DNA of 64,000 nucleotides from Burkholderiales bacterium (lineage in GTDB: Bacteria; Pseudomonadota; Gammaproteobacteria; Burkholderiales; SG8-41): assembly GCA_019749945.1 (NCBI GenBank), contig JAIEPF010000011.1, forward strand, positions 34,797 to 98,796, given 5' to 3'. Shown here piece by piece: positions 1 to 12,211 of the stretch. Positions within the stretch are counted from its first letter, which is position 1; each line of letters begins with the position of its first letter. Made by a program: the position numbers and the translations under genes. The notes under the pieces are model-generated. The model did not search any database. It had not been told where the DNA came from and was given only the letters and a program-made list of their open reading frames with translations.

Positions 1-3024
<3,024 letters not shown>

Positions 3025-3043
3025 CCGTTATCGGAGCTTATCC

Positions 3044-3520
3044 ATGAGTGCGAAAACCCCATTGACGGTCAAGGGCGCAGAAATGCTGCGCAACGAACTG
3101 CATGAACTGAAGACGGTGCAGCGTCCCGCCATCATCGCCGCCATTGCCGAGGCGCGTTCGCACGGCGACCTGTCCGAGAACGCGGAGTATGCGGCGGCCA
3201 AGGAGCGGCAGAGTTTCATCGAGGGCCGCATCGCCGAAGTGGAATCGAAAATTGCCAATGCGCAGATCATTGATCCGTCGATGATGGATACCGACGGCCG
3301 CTGCGTGTTCGGTGCGACGGTGGATCTGGAAGAAGTTGGCGGCGGCGCGGTGACCTACCAGATCGTCGGCGACGACGAGGCCGACATCAAGCTCGGCAAA
3401 ATTTCCATCAGTTCGCCGATCGCCCGCGCCCTGATCGGCAAATACGCCGGCGACATGGCCGAAGTGCATGCCCCCAGCGGCGTGCGTGAATACGAGATCA
3501 TCGACATCCGCTACGTCTGA
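3044..3520 (+). CDS. greA: Transcription elongation factor GreA
   Basis: GreA enters the secondary channel of stalled RNA polymerase and stimulates cleavage of the backtracked transcript. The product has 158 residues, the normal family length. Residues 1-75 form the antiparallel coiled coil, including the conserved acidic tip stretch [21 protein letters not shown]-like C-terminal domain follows and ends in [11 protein letters not shown]. It lies 19 bases after carB, and its TGA stop overlaps the ATG of the next gene (TGATG), so the DUF4149 protein is probably translationally coupled. The family assignment is secure from the coiled-coil motif and length. Confidence 0.97.
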   Translation: MSAKTPLTVKGAEMLRNELHELKTVQRPAIIAAIAEARSHGDLSENAEYAAAKERQSFIEGRIAEVESKIANAQIIDPSMMDTDGRCVFGATVDLEEVGGGAVTYQIVGDDEADIKLGKISISSPIARALIGKYAGDMAEVHAPSGVREYEIIDIRYV

Positions 3521-3981
3521 TGCGCGGGTTTGCCGATGCCCTGCAGTCGATGACTGCGACCTTGTGGGTGGGCGGCATGTGGGCCATCGGTTTCATCGTG
3601 GCGCCGGTGCTGTTCGCCACCTTGCCCGACCGTGCGCTGGCCGGACTGCTCGCGGGCAAACTCTTTTCATTGATCGCGTGGACCGGCATGGCCTGTGCCG
3701 CGCTGCTGTTTTTTGGCCGATGGGTATGTCATCGCCGCGCCGTATTCCATGACCCGGTGCTGTGGATCGTGGTGGCAATGCTGGCGCTGACGCTGACCGG
3801 CGAATTTGGTGTGCAGCCGGTACTGGCGGATTTGCGGTCGCAGGCGCTGCCGCAACCGGCGATGGAATCAGTGCAACGCGACAATTTTGCGTACTGGCAT
3901 GGTGTGGCCGGTATCCTGTACGCTGCAAACTGTTTGCTGGGAGGGGCGTTGATTGTGTTGCAGGCCCTGAAACATAAATAA
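3520..3981 (+). CDS. DUF4149 / TMEM205-like integral membrane protein
   Basis: A 153-residue hydrophobic protein with about four membrane segments (roughly residues 12-32, 44-66, 77-96 and 128-149). It carries the motif LWVGGMWAIGFIVAPVLF near its start, typical of DUF4149/TMEM205-like proteins, which are very often encoded right after greA in betaproteobacteria. The start ATG overlaps the greA stop by one base, so the two are cotranscribed. The molecular function of the family in bacteria is unknown. The stop codon is followed directly by a copy of the AT-rich dispersed repeat at 3982-4003. Confidence 0.82.
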   Translation: MRGFADALQSMTATLWVGGMWAIGFIVAPVLFATLPDRALAGLLAGKLFSLIAWTGMACAALLFFGRWVCHRRAVFHDPVLWIVVAMLALTLTGEFGVQPVLADLRSQALPQPAMESVQRDNFAYWHGVAGILYAANCLLGGALIVLQALKHK

Positions 3982-4003
3982 ATCAATAAAATCAATAACT
4001 TAT
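3982..4003 (-). repeat. AT-rich dispersed repeat, copy A
   Basis: Read on the minus strand this contains TTATTGATTTTATTGAT, which recurs with one or two differences at 52199-52221 and 61358-61380. It starts immediately after the stop codon of the DUF4149 gene and ends 12 bases before the next ATG. The core is itself a near-duplication of TTATTGATT. It is strikingly AT-rich in a 62 percent GC genome. Confidence 0.7.
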
Positions 4004-4015
4004 GAGGTACCGTCG

Positions 4016-4330
4016 ATGGTGATCACGAATATCGAAATGATCCCGGGAAAACGCGTGGTGAAACATCTGGGGCTGGTGCAGGGCAGTACGGTGCGGGCCA
4101 AACATGTCGGCAAGGACATCATGGCCGGATTCAAAAACATCGTCGGTGGCGAACTCAAGTCATACACGGAACTGCTCAATGAGTCGCGTCAGGAAGCCAC
4201 CAACCGCATGATTGAACAAGCCACGGCGGCTGGTGCCAACGCGATCCTCAATGTGCGCTTTTCGACTTCGTCGATCACCCAGGGGGCTGCCGAACTGTTT
4301 GCCTACGGCACCGCCGTGGTCATCGAGTAG
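4016..4330 (+). CDS. YbjQ / UPF0145 family protein
   Basis: A 104-residue soluble protein of the YbjQ (UPF0145, 'heavy-metal-binding domain') family, close to the usual length of about 107. Family landmarks are ITNIEMIPGKRVVKHLGLVQG at the N-terminus, the central GGELKSYTELL segment and the C-terminal end FAYGTAVV. The family forms a pentameric ring-like fold; its biochemical role is not established. It is followed by a second, membrane-anchored YbjQ-like gene 11 bases later and then a zinc protease, suggesting a three-gene unit. Confidence 0.85.
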   Translation: MVITNIEMIPGKRVVKHLGLVQGSTVRAKHVGKDIMAGFKNIVGGELKSYTELLNESRQEATNRMIEQATAAGANAILNVRFSTSSITQGAAELFAYGTAVVIE

Positions 4331-4341
4331 GGACGCGGCGC

Positions 4342-4854
4342 ATGGACGTGCTGTTCGGCATATTTGCGCAGGCCCCGGATTTTTTCATATTCCTGCTGCT
4401 GTTTGTCGTCGGCTACATTTTTGGCCGCATCGCCGAGGCATCGCATTACCGGTCGATCCGGGCCCGGGAGAAAGAGCTCGCGGGTGTTCTGGTTTTTTCG
4501 AACCGCTTTCCGCCCAACCAGAGCCAGCCGCGGGAAGCGGTGCTGGTGGCGGGCAGCGTGGTGATTTCGGACGACTATTTCAAACATGCGGTCGCGGGCC
4601 TGCAAACCTTCTTTGGCGGGCGCCTGCGATCCTATGAGGCACTGGTCGACCGCGCCCGTCGCGAAGCCGTGCTGCGCATGAAGGCCGAAGCGGTACGGCA
4701 TCACAGCAAACTCATCATCAACGTCAAATTCCAGACCTATGCGGTTCCCGGCAAGTCGGCCATGGGTGCCGTGGAGTTGCTGGCTTATGGCACCGCGCTG
4801 GCGCCGCTGTCCGGAGTGCAACACCCTGGAATACCTCAATCCACAGCCGCCTGA
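4342..4854 (+). CDS. Membrane-anchored YbjQ-like protein
   Basis: A 170-residue protein with one N-terminal transmembrane segment (about residues 11-29, FFIFLLLFVVGYIFG) followed by a cytoplasmic YbjQ-like domain (about 45-155). The domain shows GGRLRSYEALVDRARREA and the closing ELLAYGTALA, which align with the corresponding parts of the soluble YbjQ gene just upstream, so the pair probably arose by duplication. The last 23 codons overlap, in another frame, the probable start of the M48 protease gene. The function is unknown; the tandem arrangement and the overlap suggest the three products act together. Confidence 0.75.
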   Translation: MDVLFGIFAQAPDFFIFLLLFVVGYIFGRIAEASHYRSIRAREKELAGVLVFSNRFPPNQSQPREAVLVAGSVVISDDYFKHAVAGLQTFFGGRLRSYEALVDRARREAVLRMKAEAVRHHSKLIINVKFQTYAVPGKSAMGAVELLAYGTALAPLSGVQHPGIPQSTAA

Positions 4855-5683
4855 AGACATCAACGTCAGCGAGAAACACCCGCTTCGTGATTTTTTCTCG
4901 TTGGCCCTTGCCGTGGTGGCGCTGGCGGCAGGATTGACGGCAGTTCTCGCGCTTGCTGCGCAATGGATCGCCCCCCGTGTTCCGTTCTCCGTCGAAGAGC
5001 AAGTGGCTGCGCCCTATGTCAAAAGTCTGCACGACGGTGGTGAAGCGCAGTCATACCTGCAGGCGCTTGCCGACCGCTTGGCCCGGGCGCAGGGCCTGCC
5101 GCGGGACATCGGCGTCAGGGTTCACTATGAAGACGGGCCGGTTGTAAACGCGTTCGCGACGCTCGGCGGACATATCGTCATTCATGCAGGGTTGATCGCG
5201 GCCATGCCTGATGAAAATTCGCTGGCGATGGTGATTGCCCACGAAGTGGCGCACGTGCATCACCGGCATCCGGTGCAGGCCATGGGCCGCGGGCTGGCGA
5301 TCGGTGTGATGCTGTCGGCGGTTTCGTCCGGGATCGGTGGCTCGGTGGCATCACGGACCATGGGCGATGCAGGACTGCTGACTGCGCTGGTATTCAACCG
5401 TGCCCAGGAAGAACAGGCCGATGCCACCGCGCTGCGTTCGCTGGCCGGGGTGTACGGGCATGTTGGCGGTGCCGGCGAGCTTTTTCGCCGGATGCGCGAA
5501 TCGGTGGACATGCCGCAGCCGCCGAAACTGCTTTCAACCCACCCGCTGACGGATGAGCGGATTGCGCGCATCGGGATGCTGGCGCGCGAGAACGGATGGA
5601 GCGAGGAGGGGGCGCGTACGCCGCTGCCGGATTTTCTGCGTAAACTGGCCGACAATGACTCGAAGGTAAAAAACCGCGAATGA
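4787..5683 (+). CDS. M48 family membrane zinc metalloprotease with N-terminal CPxC knuckle
   Basis: A zinc-dependent peptidase of the M48 (HtpX/Ste24/LoiP) clan. From the ATG at 4787 the protein has 298 residues. They comprise a short N-terminal stretch with CPEC (residues 8-11), a membrane segment at about 36-58, then the protease domain with HEVAH (152-156) and the third ligand Glu in NRAQEEQAD (about Glu208). No later ATG precedes the CPEC-NTLEYLNP stretch, which looks conserved rather than random, so I chose 4787 even though it overlaps the preceding gene by 68 bases. An ATG farther upstream at 4739 is possible. It probably degrades or processes membrane or envelope proteins, linked to the YbjQ pair. 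Confidence 0.8.
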   Translation: MAPRWRRCPECNTLEYLNPQPPEDINVSEKHPLRDFFSLALAVVALAAGLTAVLALAAQWIAPRVPFSVEEQVAAPYVKSLHDGGEAQSYLQALADRLARAQGLPRDIGVRVHYEDGPVVNAFATLGGHIVIHAGLIAAMPDENSLAMVIAHEVAHVHHRHPVQAMGRGLAIGVMLSAVSSGIGGSVASRTMGDAGLLTALVFNRAQEEQADATALRSLAGVYGHVGGAGELFRRMRESVDMPQPPKLLSTHPLTDERIARIGMLARENGWSEEGARTPLPDFLRKLADNDSKVKNRE

Positions 5684-5717
5684 ACGCGTTAAAGGAGAAG
5701 CGCAACGCGGCTGCGGA

Positions 5718-6131
5718 TCAGGCGCCCTGGAAACTGCGCTTGGTGCGCCGCGGCCCCGGCCTGGCGCTGCGCGGCCCTGGTTTCGACGGCCGACCTGCGG
5801 TTTTTTTCCCCGCTGGTTTGCCTTCGCGGATTTCGCGTTTGGTCGGCGCCGCTTCGTCGGCAGGACGCGGGCGGAAGATCACCAGGATTTTTCCGATATG
5901 CTGCACGGCAACAGCATTGAGCGGCGTGCAGATGGCCTCAATCATCGTTGCACGTGCGGCGCGGTCATCGCCGAATACGCGGATCTTGATCAGTTCATGG
6001 CTTTTCAGGTTGATGTCGATTTCCCGCAGCACGGTCGGCGTCAGGCCGGCATCGCCGACCAGCACCACCGGTTGCAGATGATGCGCCCTGGCTTTTAATG
6101 CGCGGCGCTGCGCAGCAGTCAGTATTGTCAT
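5718..6131 (-). CDS. yhbY: YhbY family (CRM domain) ribosome assembly RNA-binding protein
   Basis: The 137-residue product starts with a CRM domain (residues about 1-97). It shows LTAAQRRALKARAHHLQPVV, the VGDAGLT loop and HELIKIRV, as in E. coli YhbY, which associates with pre-50S particles. The remaining 40 residues are a Lys/Arg/Pro-rich basic tail, longer than in E. coli. The ATG at 6131 is preferred over an upstream start at 6212, because the extra codons are only translated repeat array. It is transcribed divergently from rlmE, a standard arrangement. Its start codon is abutted directly by an array of 7 bp repeats, and no Shine-Dalgarno is visible. Confidence 0.9.
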   Translation of the reverse strand: MTILTAAQRRALKARAHHLQPVVLVGDAGLTPTVLREIDINLKSHELIKIRVFGDDRAARATMIEAICTPLNAVAVQHIGKILVIFRPRPADEAAPTKREIREGKPAGKKTAGRPSKPGPRSARPGPRRTKRSFQGA

Positions 6132-6276
6132 GAGTAATGAGTAATGAGTAATGGGTAATGGGTAACGCGTGAATGGTAACCCCGGAAGGAAGGCTGCGCT
6201 CCTTCCACGCACGATTTATCATCCATTGCTGACCAGTCACCCATTACACATTACCAATCACCAATCACCGGTTTTC
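6131..6276. repeat. Mirrored short-tandem-repeat array between yhbY and rlmE
   Basis: The left arm is five 7 bp units (GAGTAAT three times, then GGGTAAT and GGGTAAC). The right arm (6228-6276) reads CCCATTACA...CCAATCACCAATCACC, largely the reverse complement in style. The arms flank about 50 bases of unique sequence. Each divergent gene has the G-poor strand of an arm directly before its start codon. Units and orientation resemble the arrays at 8931, 9842, 39410 and 47170. Confidence 0.8.
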
Positions 6277-6281
6277 GCAGA

Positions 6282-6908
6282 ATGGCCCGCAACAAGACCA
6301 GCAAGGCGTGGATGCAGGAGCATGTCAACGATCCCTATGTGCGCCGCGCACAGGCGGAGGGCATGCGTTCGCGCGCGGCCTACAAGCTGCAGCAGCTCGC
6401 CGAACGTGACAAGCTGCTGAAGCCGGGCATGACGGTCGTTGATCTCGGGGCTGCACCGGGTGGCTGGTCGCAGGTGGCGGGCCGCATTGCCGGAGAAACC
6501 GGGCTTGTGGTGGCGGTGGATCTGCTGGACATGACACCGGTCGCGGGCGTGACCTTCATCCGCGGCGATTTCGGCGACGACGCCGTGCTGGCGGAAGTCG
6601 AGCAGGCCATTGGCGGCGCCGGGGTTGACCTTGTGCTTTCCGATATGGCCCCCAATATCAGCGGTGTGGCGAGTGTCGACCAGGCGCGCAGCGTGGGTCT
6701 GGCCGAATTGGCGCTGGATTTTGCCGTCAACCACCTGAAACCGCAGGGGAATTTCCTGGTCAAAGTGTTCCAGGGATCGGGGTTTGAGGCGCTGGTGGCG
6801 GATATCCGGCGCAAATTTGTCCAGGTCATGATCCGCAAGCCTGAGGCTTCACGCAGCCGCTCCAGCGAGGTCTATGTGGTGGCCAAGGGCCTCAAGGTCC
6901 GGGGCTGA
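6282..6908 (+). CDS. rlmE: 23S rRNA 2'-O-ribose U2552 methyltransferase RlmE
   Basis: RlmE (FtsJ/RrmJ) methylates U2552 in the A-loop of 23S rRNA with S-adenosylmethionine during late 50S assembly. The 208-residue length matches the family. The Rossmann SAM site is [15 protein letters not shown] (about residues 49-63). The catalytic K-D-K-E set is represented by the N-terminal Lys of SRAAYKL, the Asp of LSDMAPN, the Lys of FLVKVFQG and the Glu in the [10 protein letters not shown] end. It is divergent from yhbY and upstream of ftsH, as in most gamma- and betaproteobacteria. The ATG is preceded by the G-poor arm of a repeat array rather than a clear ribosome binding site. Confidence 0.96.
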   Translation: MARNKTSKAWMQEHVNDPYVRRAQAEGMRSRAAYKLQQLAERDKLLKPGMTVVDLGAAPGGWSQVAGRIAGETGLVVAVDLLDMTPVAGVTFIRGDFGDDAVLAEVEQAIGGAGVDLVLSDMAPNISGVASVDQARSVGLAELALDFAVNHLKPQGNFLVKVFQGSGFEALVADIRRKFVQVMIRKPEASRSRSSEVYVVAKGLKVRG

Positions 6909-7022
6909 AGGTTCCGCAGCCGGTGTTGCTGCTGCGGGGCGGGAAAAAAGAGTCTAGAATTGAATCACTTAGGGTTATTTTAGTGTGCTGCGGTCACCGC
7001 GGCTGCGCAACGAGGAGCGATT

Positions 7023-8912
7023 TTGAACAATCTGATGAAAAACATGGCGATCTGGCTGGTGATCGCGCTGGTGTTGATGACGGTATTCAACCAATTCAAT
7101 GCGCGGCAGACCACGCAGAAGGCCATGGAGTATTCCCAGTTCATCGATGAGGTGAAGCAGGGCCGGATCGCCAAGGTCACCATCGAAGGCCGCGTGGTGA
7201 AGGGCGTCAAATCCACCGGCGAGAAATTCACCACCTACGCGCCCTCCGACATCTGGATGGTCACCGATCTGCTGAAGAACGGCGTCATCGTCGAAGCCAA
7301 GCCCGAGGAAGAGCCCTCGCTGCTGATGAATATTTTCGTGTCATGGTTCCCGATGCTGCTCTTGATCGGCGTATGGGTGTTTTTCATGCGCCAGATGCAG
7401 GGCGGCGGCCGCGGCGGCGCGTTTTCCTTCGGCAAGAGCCGGGCGCGCATGCTCGATGAAAACAACAACACGGTGACCTTTGCCGACGTCGCCGGCTGCG
7501 AAGAGGCCAAGGAGGAGGTTTCCGAACTGGTCGAGTTCCTGCGCGACCCGTCGAAATTCCAGAAACTCGGCGGCCGCATTCCGCGCGGCGTGCTGATGGT
7601 GGGCAATCCGGGGACCGGCAAGACGCTGCTCGCGCGCGCCATCGCCGGTGAAGCCAAGGTGCCTTTTTTCTCGATCTCGGGTTCGGATTTCGTCGAGATG
7701 TTCGTCGGTGTGGGCGCAGCCCGCGTGCGCGACATGTTCGAGAACGCGAAAAAACATGCGCCGTGCATCGTGTTCATCGATGAGATCGACGCGGTCGGCC
7801 GCCAGCGCGGTGCCGGCCTCGGCGGCGGCAACGACGAACGCGAACAGACCCTGAACCAGCTGCTGGTGGAGATGGACGGTTTTGAGGCCAATGCAGGCGT
7901 CATCATCATTGCCGCGACCAACCGCCCCGATGTGCTGGATCCGGCGCTGATGCGCCCGGGCCGTTTCGACCGCCAGGTCGTGGTGCCGCTGCCCGACATC
8001 CGCGGCCGCGAACAGATCCTGCTGGTGCACATGCGCAAGGTGCCGGTGGCGCCCGACGTCAAGGCCGACATCATCGGCCGCGGCACGCCGGGTTTCTCCG
8101 GCGCGGATCTGGCCAATCTGGTCAACGAGGCTGCGCTGTTTGCCGCGCGCGGCAACAAGCGCCTGGTCGACATGGAGGATTTCGAGCGCGCCAAGGACAA
8201 GATCATCATGGGCGCCGAGCGCCGCTCGATGGTGATGCCGGAACACGAGCGCCGCAACACGGCCTACCACGAGGCCGGCCATACGCTGGTCGCGCGCCGT
8301 CTGTCGCGGACCGATCCGGTGCACAAGGTCACCATCATCCCGCGCGGCCGCGCGCTGGGCGTGACCATGCAGTTGCCGACGGAAGACCGTTACAGCATGG
8401 ACAAGGAACAGATTCTGCAGAACATCGCAGTGCTGTTCGGCGGCCGCGTCGCCGAGGAAGTGTTCATGGGCCAGATGACCACCGGCGCCTCCAATGACTT
8501 CGAGCGTGCCACTGAAATGGCGCGCAACATGGTGATGCGCTGGGGCATGAGCGACAGCCTGGGACCGATGGTCTACGGCGAAAACGAGGGTGAAGTGTTC
8601 CTCGGCCGTTCGATCACCACGCACAAAAACGTGTCAGAGACGACCATGCAGCAGGTCGACGCCGAGATCCGCCGCATCATCGACCAGCAGTACGCGCTGG
8701 CGCGCAGGCTGATCGAGGAAGACCGCGAGAAGGTTGAAGCCATGGCCAAGGCGCTGCTCGAATGGGAAACCATCGACGCCGACCAGATCGAGGACATCAT
8801 GCAGGGGCGCCCGCCACGCGCGCCCAAACCGGTGACTTCGCCGCCACCGAAGCCGCCGCGCGACAGCACCCCTGGTGCTGCGGCAACCAGCAAGCCGGCG
8901 GCAGAGGCTTAA
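7023..8912 (+). CDS. ftsH: ATP-dependent zinc metalloprotease FtsH
   Basis: FtsH is the inner-membrane AAA+ protease that degrades misfolded membrane proteins and regulators such as LpxC and sigma-32. The 629-residue product has membrane segments at about 9-24 and 102-121. Walker A is at 194-201 (GNPGTGKT, with Asn where Pro is usual), followed by Walker B FIDEID (251-256) and the zinc site HEAGH (416-420), ending in a Pro-rich C-terminal tail. The start is TTG at 7023: AGGAG lies 7 bases before it, whereas the ATG at 7035 is too far from that site. It is downstream of rlmE, the conserved order. Confidence 0.97.
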   Translation: MNNLMKNMAIWLVIALVLMTVFNQFNARQTTQKAMEYSQFIDEVKQGRIAKVTIEGRVVKGVKSTGEKFTTYAPSDIWMVTDLLKNGVIVEAKPEEEPSLLMNIFVSWFPMLLLIGVWVFFMRQMQGGGRGGAFSFGKSRARMLDENNNTVTFADVAGCEEAKEEVSELVEFLRDPSKFQKLGGRIPRGVLMVGNPGTGKTLLARAIAGEAKVPFFSISGSDFVEMFVGVGAARVRDMFENAKKHAPCIVFIDEIDAVGRQRGAGLGGGNDEREQTLNQLLVEMDGFEANAGVIIIAATNRPDVLDPALMRPGRFDRQVVVPLPDIRGREQILLVHMRKVPVAPDVKADIIGRGTPGFSGADLANLVNEAALFAARGNKRLVDMEDFERAKDKIIMGAERRSMVMPEHERRNTAYHEAGHTLVARRLSRTDPVHKVTIIPRGRALGVTMQLPTEDRYSMDKEQILQNIAVLFGGRVAEEVFMGQMTTGASNDFERATEMARNMVMRWGMSDSLGPMVYGENEGEVFLGRSITTHKNVSETTMQQVDAEIRRIIDQQYALARRLIEEDREKVEAMAKALLEWETIDADQIEDIMQGRPPRAPKPVTSPPPKPPRDSTPGAAATSKPAAEA

Positions 8913-8930
8913 GCGCGCCGCAGGCGCGCG

Positions 8931-9017
8931 GTGAAAAGTGAGCGGGTGAACGAGTGAACGTGTAAACCCCCAATCGTGGGATACCCGTTCACTCGTTCAC
9001 TCGTTCACTCGTTCACG
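8931..9017. repeat. Mirrored 8 bp repeat array between ftsH and folP
   Basis: The left arm repeats GTGAAC-type octamers (GGGTGAAC, GAGTGAAC, GTGTAAAC). The right arm has four GTTCACTC-type octamers, the reverse complement. The right arm ends at 9016, one base before the folP ATG, leaving no room for a Shine-Dalgarno. A separate 7 bp GC hairpin at 8913-8929 directly follows the ftsH stop, but it has no U-tract. Confidence 0.8.
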
Positions 9018-9845
9018 ATGTTCCTCAACTGCGGCAGATTCCGTCTGACACTGGATCGCCCGCTGATCATGGGCGTGATCAATGTCACCCCTGATTCCTT
9101 TTCCGACGGCGGCCTTTATCTGTCCACGGCCGCGGCGGTGGCGCATGCACGGCAGCTGATCGATGAGGGCGCCGATCTGTTGGATGTGGGCGGCGAATCG
9201 ACGCGTCCTGGCGCTGCGCCGGTGACGCTGGATGAAGAACGGCGCCGCGTGTTGCCGGTACTCGAGGCGCTGGCGGATGCCGGCGTGCCGCTGTCGGTCG
9301 ATACCCAGAAACCGCAACTGATGCGTGAAGCGGTGGCGGCGGGCGTTGCGATGGTCAATGACGTCAACGGTTTCGAGGCGCAGGGCGCGCTGGCCGCCGT
9401 CGCCGGCAGCAATTGCGCGATCTGCATCATGCACAAGCAGGGTGATCCGCAGACCATGCAGCGGGCGCCGCAATACACCGAGGTCGCGGTCGAAGTTCGC
9501 GATTATCTGCGCCAGCGCATCGCTGTGGCGGAACAGGCGGGCATTGTCCGCGAGCGCATCGTCGTTGATCCGGGTTTCGGCTTCGGCAAGGCCTTGGACC
9601 ACAACCTTGAACTGCTGCGGCGGCTGGATGCCATTGCGTCGCTGCAGGTGCCGGTGCTGGCGGGGCTGTCGCGCAAATCGATGATCGGCACACTCACCGG
9701 CCGGGATGCCGTTGACCGCCTGGCGGGCAGCCTTGCGGCGGCATTGCTGGCGGTGCAGCGGGGTGCTGCCATCGTGCGGGTGCATGATGTGGCGGCGACG
9801 CGTGATGCGCTGGCGGTGTGGCAGGCTGTCAGTGCGGGTGATTAA
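9018..9845 (+). CDS. folP: Dihydropteroate synthase
   Basis: FolP condenses p-aminobenzoate with dihydropterin pyrophosphate in folate synthesis and is the sulfonamide target. The TIM-barrel signatures are present: MGVINVTPDSFSDGG near the N-terminus, GADLLDVGGESTRPGA, the DVNGF strand, and DPGFGFGK. The start ATG at 9018 gives 275 residues. An upstream in-frame ATG at 8976 would only add translated repeat sequence (a Ser/His/Phe-rich peptide) and is rejected. It lies between ftsH and glmM as in E. coli. The stop codon TAA is itself part of the next repeat array. Translation initiation is odd because the repeat arm touches the start codon. Confidence 0.95.
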   Translation: MFLNCGRFRLTLDRPLIMGVINVTPDSFSDGGLYLSTAAAVAHARQLIDEGADLLDVGGESTRPGAAPVTLDEERRRVLPVLEALADAGVPLSVDTQKPQLMREAVAAGVAMVNDVNGFEAQGALAAVAGSNCAICIMHKQGDPQTMQRAPQYTEVAVEVRDYLRQRIAVAEQAGIVRERIVVDPGFGFGKALDHNLELLRRLDAIASLQVPVLAGLSRKSMIGTLTGRDAVDRLAGSLAAALLAVQRGAAIVRVHDVAATRDALAVWQAVSAGD

Positions 9846-9969
9846 GTGATTAGGTGACGATGTGATTCAGTGGTGGGGGGCGAGTAATGGTAAATGGTCT
9901 CAAAACCACTGTAACATTCATGTCCAATAAGCGGCCTCTACATCACCTAATCACCTAGTCACTGATTTC
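9842..9969. repeat. Mirrored 8 bp repeat array between folP and glmM
   Basis: GTGATTAA/GTGATTAG octamers begin at the folP stop codon and are followed by variant units. About 50 bases of unique sequence come next, then ATCACCTA-type octamers (9933-9960) that are complementary to the left arm. The glmM ATG follows the right arm by about a dozen bases. The left arm contains stop codons in all three frames. Confidence 0.8.
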
Positions 9970-9971
9970 CA

Positions 9972-11321
9972 ATGACCAGAAAATACTTCGGCACCGACGG
10001 CGTGCGCGGCACGGTGGGCGAGGCGCCGATCACCCCGGATTTCGTGATGCGCCTCGGTTATGCCGCGGGCAAGGTGCTGGCGCGCAAGGCCGGCAGCGAA
10101 CGTCCGGCGGTGCTGATCGGCAAGGACACCCGGGTGTCCGGTTACATGCTCGAGTCCGCGCTGGAGGCCGGGTTGTCGGCGGCCGGGGTTGACGTATTGC
10201 TGGTGGGGCCGATGCCGACGCCGGGCGTGGCTTATCTGACGCGTGCCTTGCGTCTGTCCGCGGGCATTGTCATCAGTGCCTCGCACAATCCCCATCAGGA
10301 CAACGGCATCAAGTTTTTTTCCGCCGCCGGCACCAAGCTGGCCGATGCGACCGAGACGGCGATCGAGGCTGCGCTCGATAAACCGCTGCAGTGCGCATCA
10401 TCCGCCCGGTTGGGCAAGGCGCGGCGCGTCGAGGATGCGGCGGGACGTTACATTGAATTCTGCAAAAGCACCTTTCCGGCGAATCTTGACCTGCGTGGTT
10501 TGCGCATCGCCGTGGATTGCGCGCACGGCGCCGCTTACCACATCGCACCGCACGTGTTCCACGAACTGGGCGCGGATGTGGTCACGGTCGGCGCGGCCCC
10601 GGACGGTTTCAATATCAACAAGGGAGTCGGCGCGACCCATCCGGAATCCTTGCGGAGCGCCGTAAAACGGACAAAGGCCGATCTCGGCATCGCGCTCGAC
10701 GGCGACGGCGACCGGCTGATCATGGCGGATGCCGCTGGGCGCATTTATGACGGCGATGAACTGCTCTATGTGATCGCCGCGCATCACAAGCGCATGCGTA
10801 CGCTGAAAGGCGGTGTCGTCGGCACGCAGATGACCAACCTGGCGATGGCGCAGGCGCTGGCGAAAATAAAGATTCCGTTTGCCCGCGCCAAAGTCGGCGA
10901 TCGTTATGTGCTGGAAATGCTGGAGGCGCGCGGCTGGCAATTGGGCGGCGAGAATTCCGGCCATATCATTTGCCTCGATCAGCACACCACGGGCGACGCC
11001 ATCGTTTCCGCGCTGCAGGTGCTGCAGGCTTTGCTCGGCGCAAAAACCACGCTGGCGAAGGCGGTGGATTTTGCGCTGTATCCGCAGGTGCTGGTCAATG
11101 TGCGGGTGACGAACGGCGCTGCGCGTGCTGCCTTGTCGACGCCGGCAGTGACCAAAGCCGTGGCGGCAGCGGAGCGTGCGCTGGATGGCGCGGGACGGGT
11201 GCTGTTGCGGGCTTCGGGTACCGAGCCGTTGATTCGCGTGATGGTCGAGGGGAAGGAAAAACCCCTGGTGATGCGCTACGCTGCTGCAATAGCCAGGGCG
11301 GTAGCGAACCGAACTGATTAA
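9972..11321 (+). CDS. glmM: Phosphoglucosamine mutase
   Basis: GlmM interconverts glucosamine-6-phosphate and glucosamine-1-phosphate for UDP-GlcNAc, and so for peptidoglycan and LPS. The 449-residue product has the four-domain alpha-D-phosphohexomutase layout. The N-terminus is [10 protein letters not shown]. The phosphoserine loop is ISASHNP, with Ser104 matching Ser102 of E. coli. The metal loop is LDGDGDR and the sugar loop GGENSGH. The C-terminal phosphate-binding loop is [12 protein letters not shown]. It ends the carB-to-glmM block and converges on pstB. Length and all motifs are normal. Confidence 0.97.
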   Translation: MTRKYFGTDGVRGTVGEAPITPDFVMRLGYAAGKVLARKAGSERPAVLIGKDTRVSGYMLESALEAGLSAAGVDVLLVGPMPTPGVAYLTRALRLSAGIVISASHNPHQDNGIKFFSAAGTKLADATETAIEAALDKPLQCASSARLGKARRVEDAAGRYIEFCKSTFPANLDLRGLRIAVDCAHGAAYHIAPHVFHELGADVVTVGAAPDGFNINKGVGATHPESLRSAVKRTKADLGIALDGDGDRLIMADAAGRIYDGDELLYVIAAHHKRMRTLKGGVVGTQMTNLAMAQALAKIKIPFARAKVGDRYVLEMLEARGWQLGGENSGHIICLDQHTTGDAIVSALQVLQALLGAKTTLAKAVDFALYPQVLVNVRVTNGAARAALSTPAVTKAVAAAERALDGAGRVLLRASGTEPLIRVMVEGKEKPLVMRYAAAIARAVANRTD

Positions 11322-11375
11322 CTGGCCGGGATCCGGTAACCGGGCGCCCTGGCGCTTTCGGCTATTTGCCTGGAT

Positions 11376-12155
11376 TTAACCAAAACGACCGGTAATATAG
11401 TCTTCGGTCTCTTTTTTCTTGGGTTTGATGAAAAGCTGGTCGGTTTTTCCGTACTCCATCATTTCTCCCAGATACATGTAGGCAGTGTGATCGGAAACCC
11501 GGGCAGCCTGCTGCATGTTATGGGTCACAATCGCCACTGTATATTCTGATTTGAGTTCGTGCACCAATTCCTCGATTTTGGCGGTCGAAATCGGATCCAG
11601 GGCTGACGTCGGTTCATCCAGCAGAATCACCGAAGGTTTTACGGCAACCGAACGCGCGATACACAGACGTTGTTGCTGGCCTCCCGACAATGCGAGACCG
11701 CTCTGATTGAGTTTATCCTTGGCTTCATTCCACAGGGCGGTCTTGGTCAGCGCCCATTCCACTCGCTCGTCCATTGCCCCCTTGGGGAGATTTTCATATA
11801 GCCGTACACCGAAAGCGATGTTGTCATAAATGGACATGGGAAACGGCGTGGGTTTTTGGAAAACCATGCCGATCCGGGCGCGCAGCAGATTCAGATCCTG
11901 CTTGGGATCCAGGATGTTCTGTCCGTAGAAATTGATTTCGCCATCCGCCCTTTGTCCGGGATACAGGCTGTACATCCGGTTCAGGGTCCGCAGCAGCGTG
12001 GATTTGCCGCAACCGGAAGGGCCAATAAACGCGGTGACTTTATGCTCGACGATATCGAGATTGATGTTCCTGAGACCCTGAAATTTCCCGTAAAAGAAGT
12101 TCAGGTTGCGGATCTGTATTGCACTTTTAGGGGTTTGTTCGGGGCTCTCGGTCAT
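11376..12155 (-). CDS. pstB: Phosphate ABC transporter ATP-binding protein
   Basis: PstB is the ATPase of the high-affinity phosphate importer, bound to the cytoplasmic face of PstA and PstC. The 259-residue product has Walker [10 protein letters not shown], the Q-loop region [14 protein letters not shown], the ABC signature LSGGQQQR and Walker [14 protein letters not shown], with H-loop THNMQQA. It is last in the pstSCAB order on this strand. The usual phoU does not follow, since glmM converges immediately, so phoU must be elsewhere or absent. Confidence 0.97.
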   Translation of the reverse strand: MTESPEQTPKSAIQIRNLNFFYGKFQGLRNINLDIVEHKVTAFIGPSGCGKSTLLRTLNRMYSLYPGQRADGEINFYGQNILDPKQDLNLLRARIGMVFQKPTPFPMSIYDNIAFGVRLYENLPKGAMDERVEWALTKTALWNEAKDKLNQSGLALSGGQQQRLCIARSVAVKPSVILLDEPTSALDPISTAKIEELVHELKSEYTVAIVTHNMQQAARVSDHTAYMYLGEMMEYGKTDQLFIKPKKKETEDYITGRFG

Positions 12156-12211
12156 AACGGGCTCTTCCGGTTGATTTCATTGACTGTTTTTGATCCTGAA
12201 ATTCCGCACTC

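Noticed and set aside
5680..6081. Plus-strand frame over yhbY
   Set aside because: YhbY on the minus strand has clear family motifs; the plus frame has none.
8913..8929. GC hairpin after ftsH as intrinsic terminator
   Set aside because: A 7 bp stem is present but no T run follows, so intrinsic termination is unlikely; folP may be cotranscribed.
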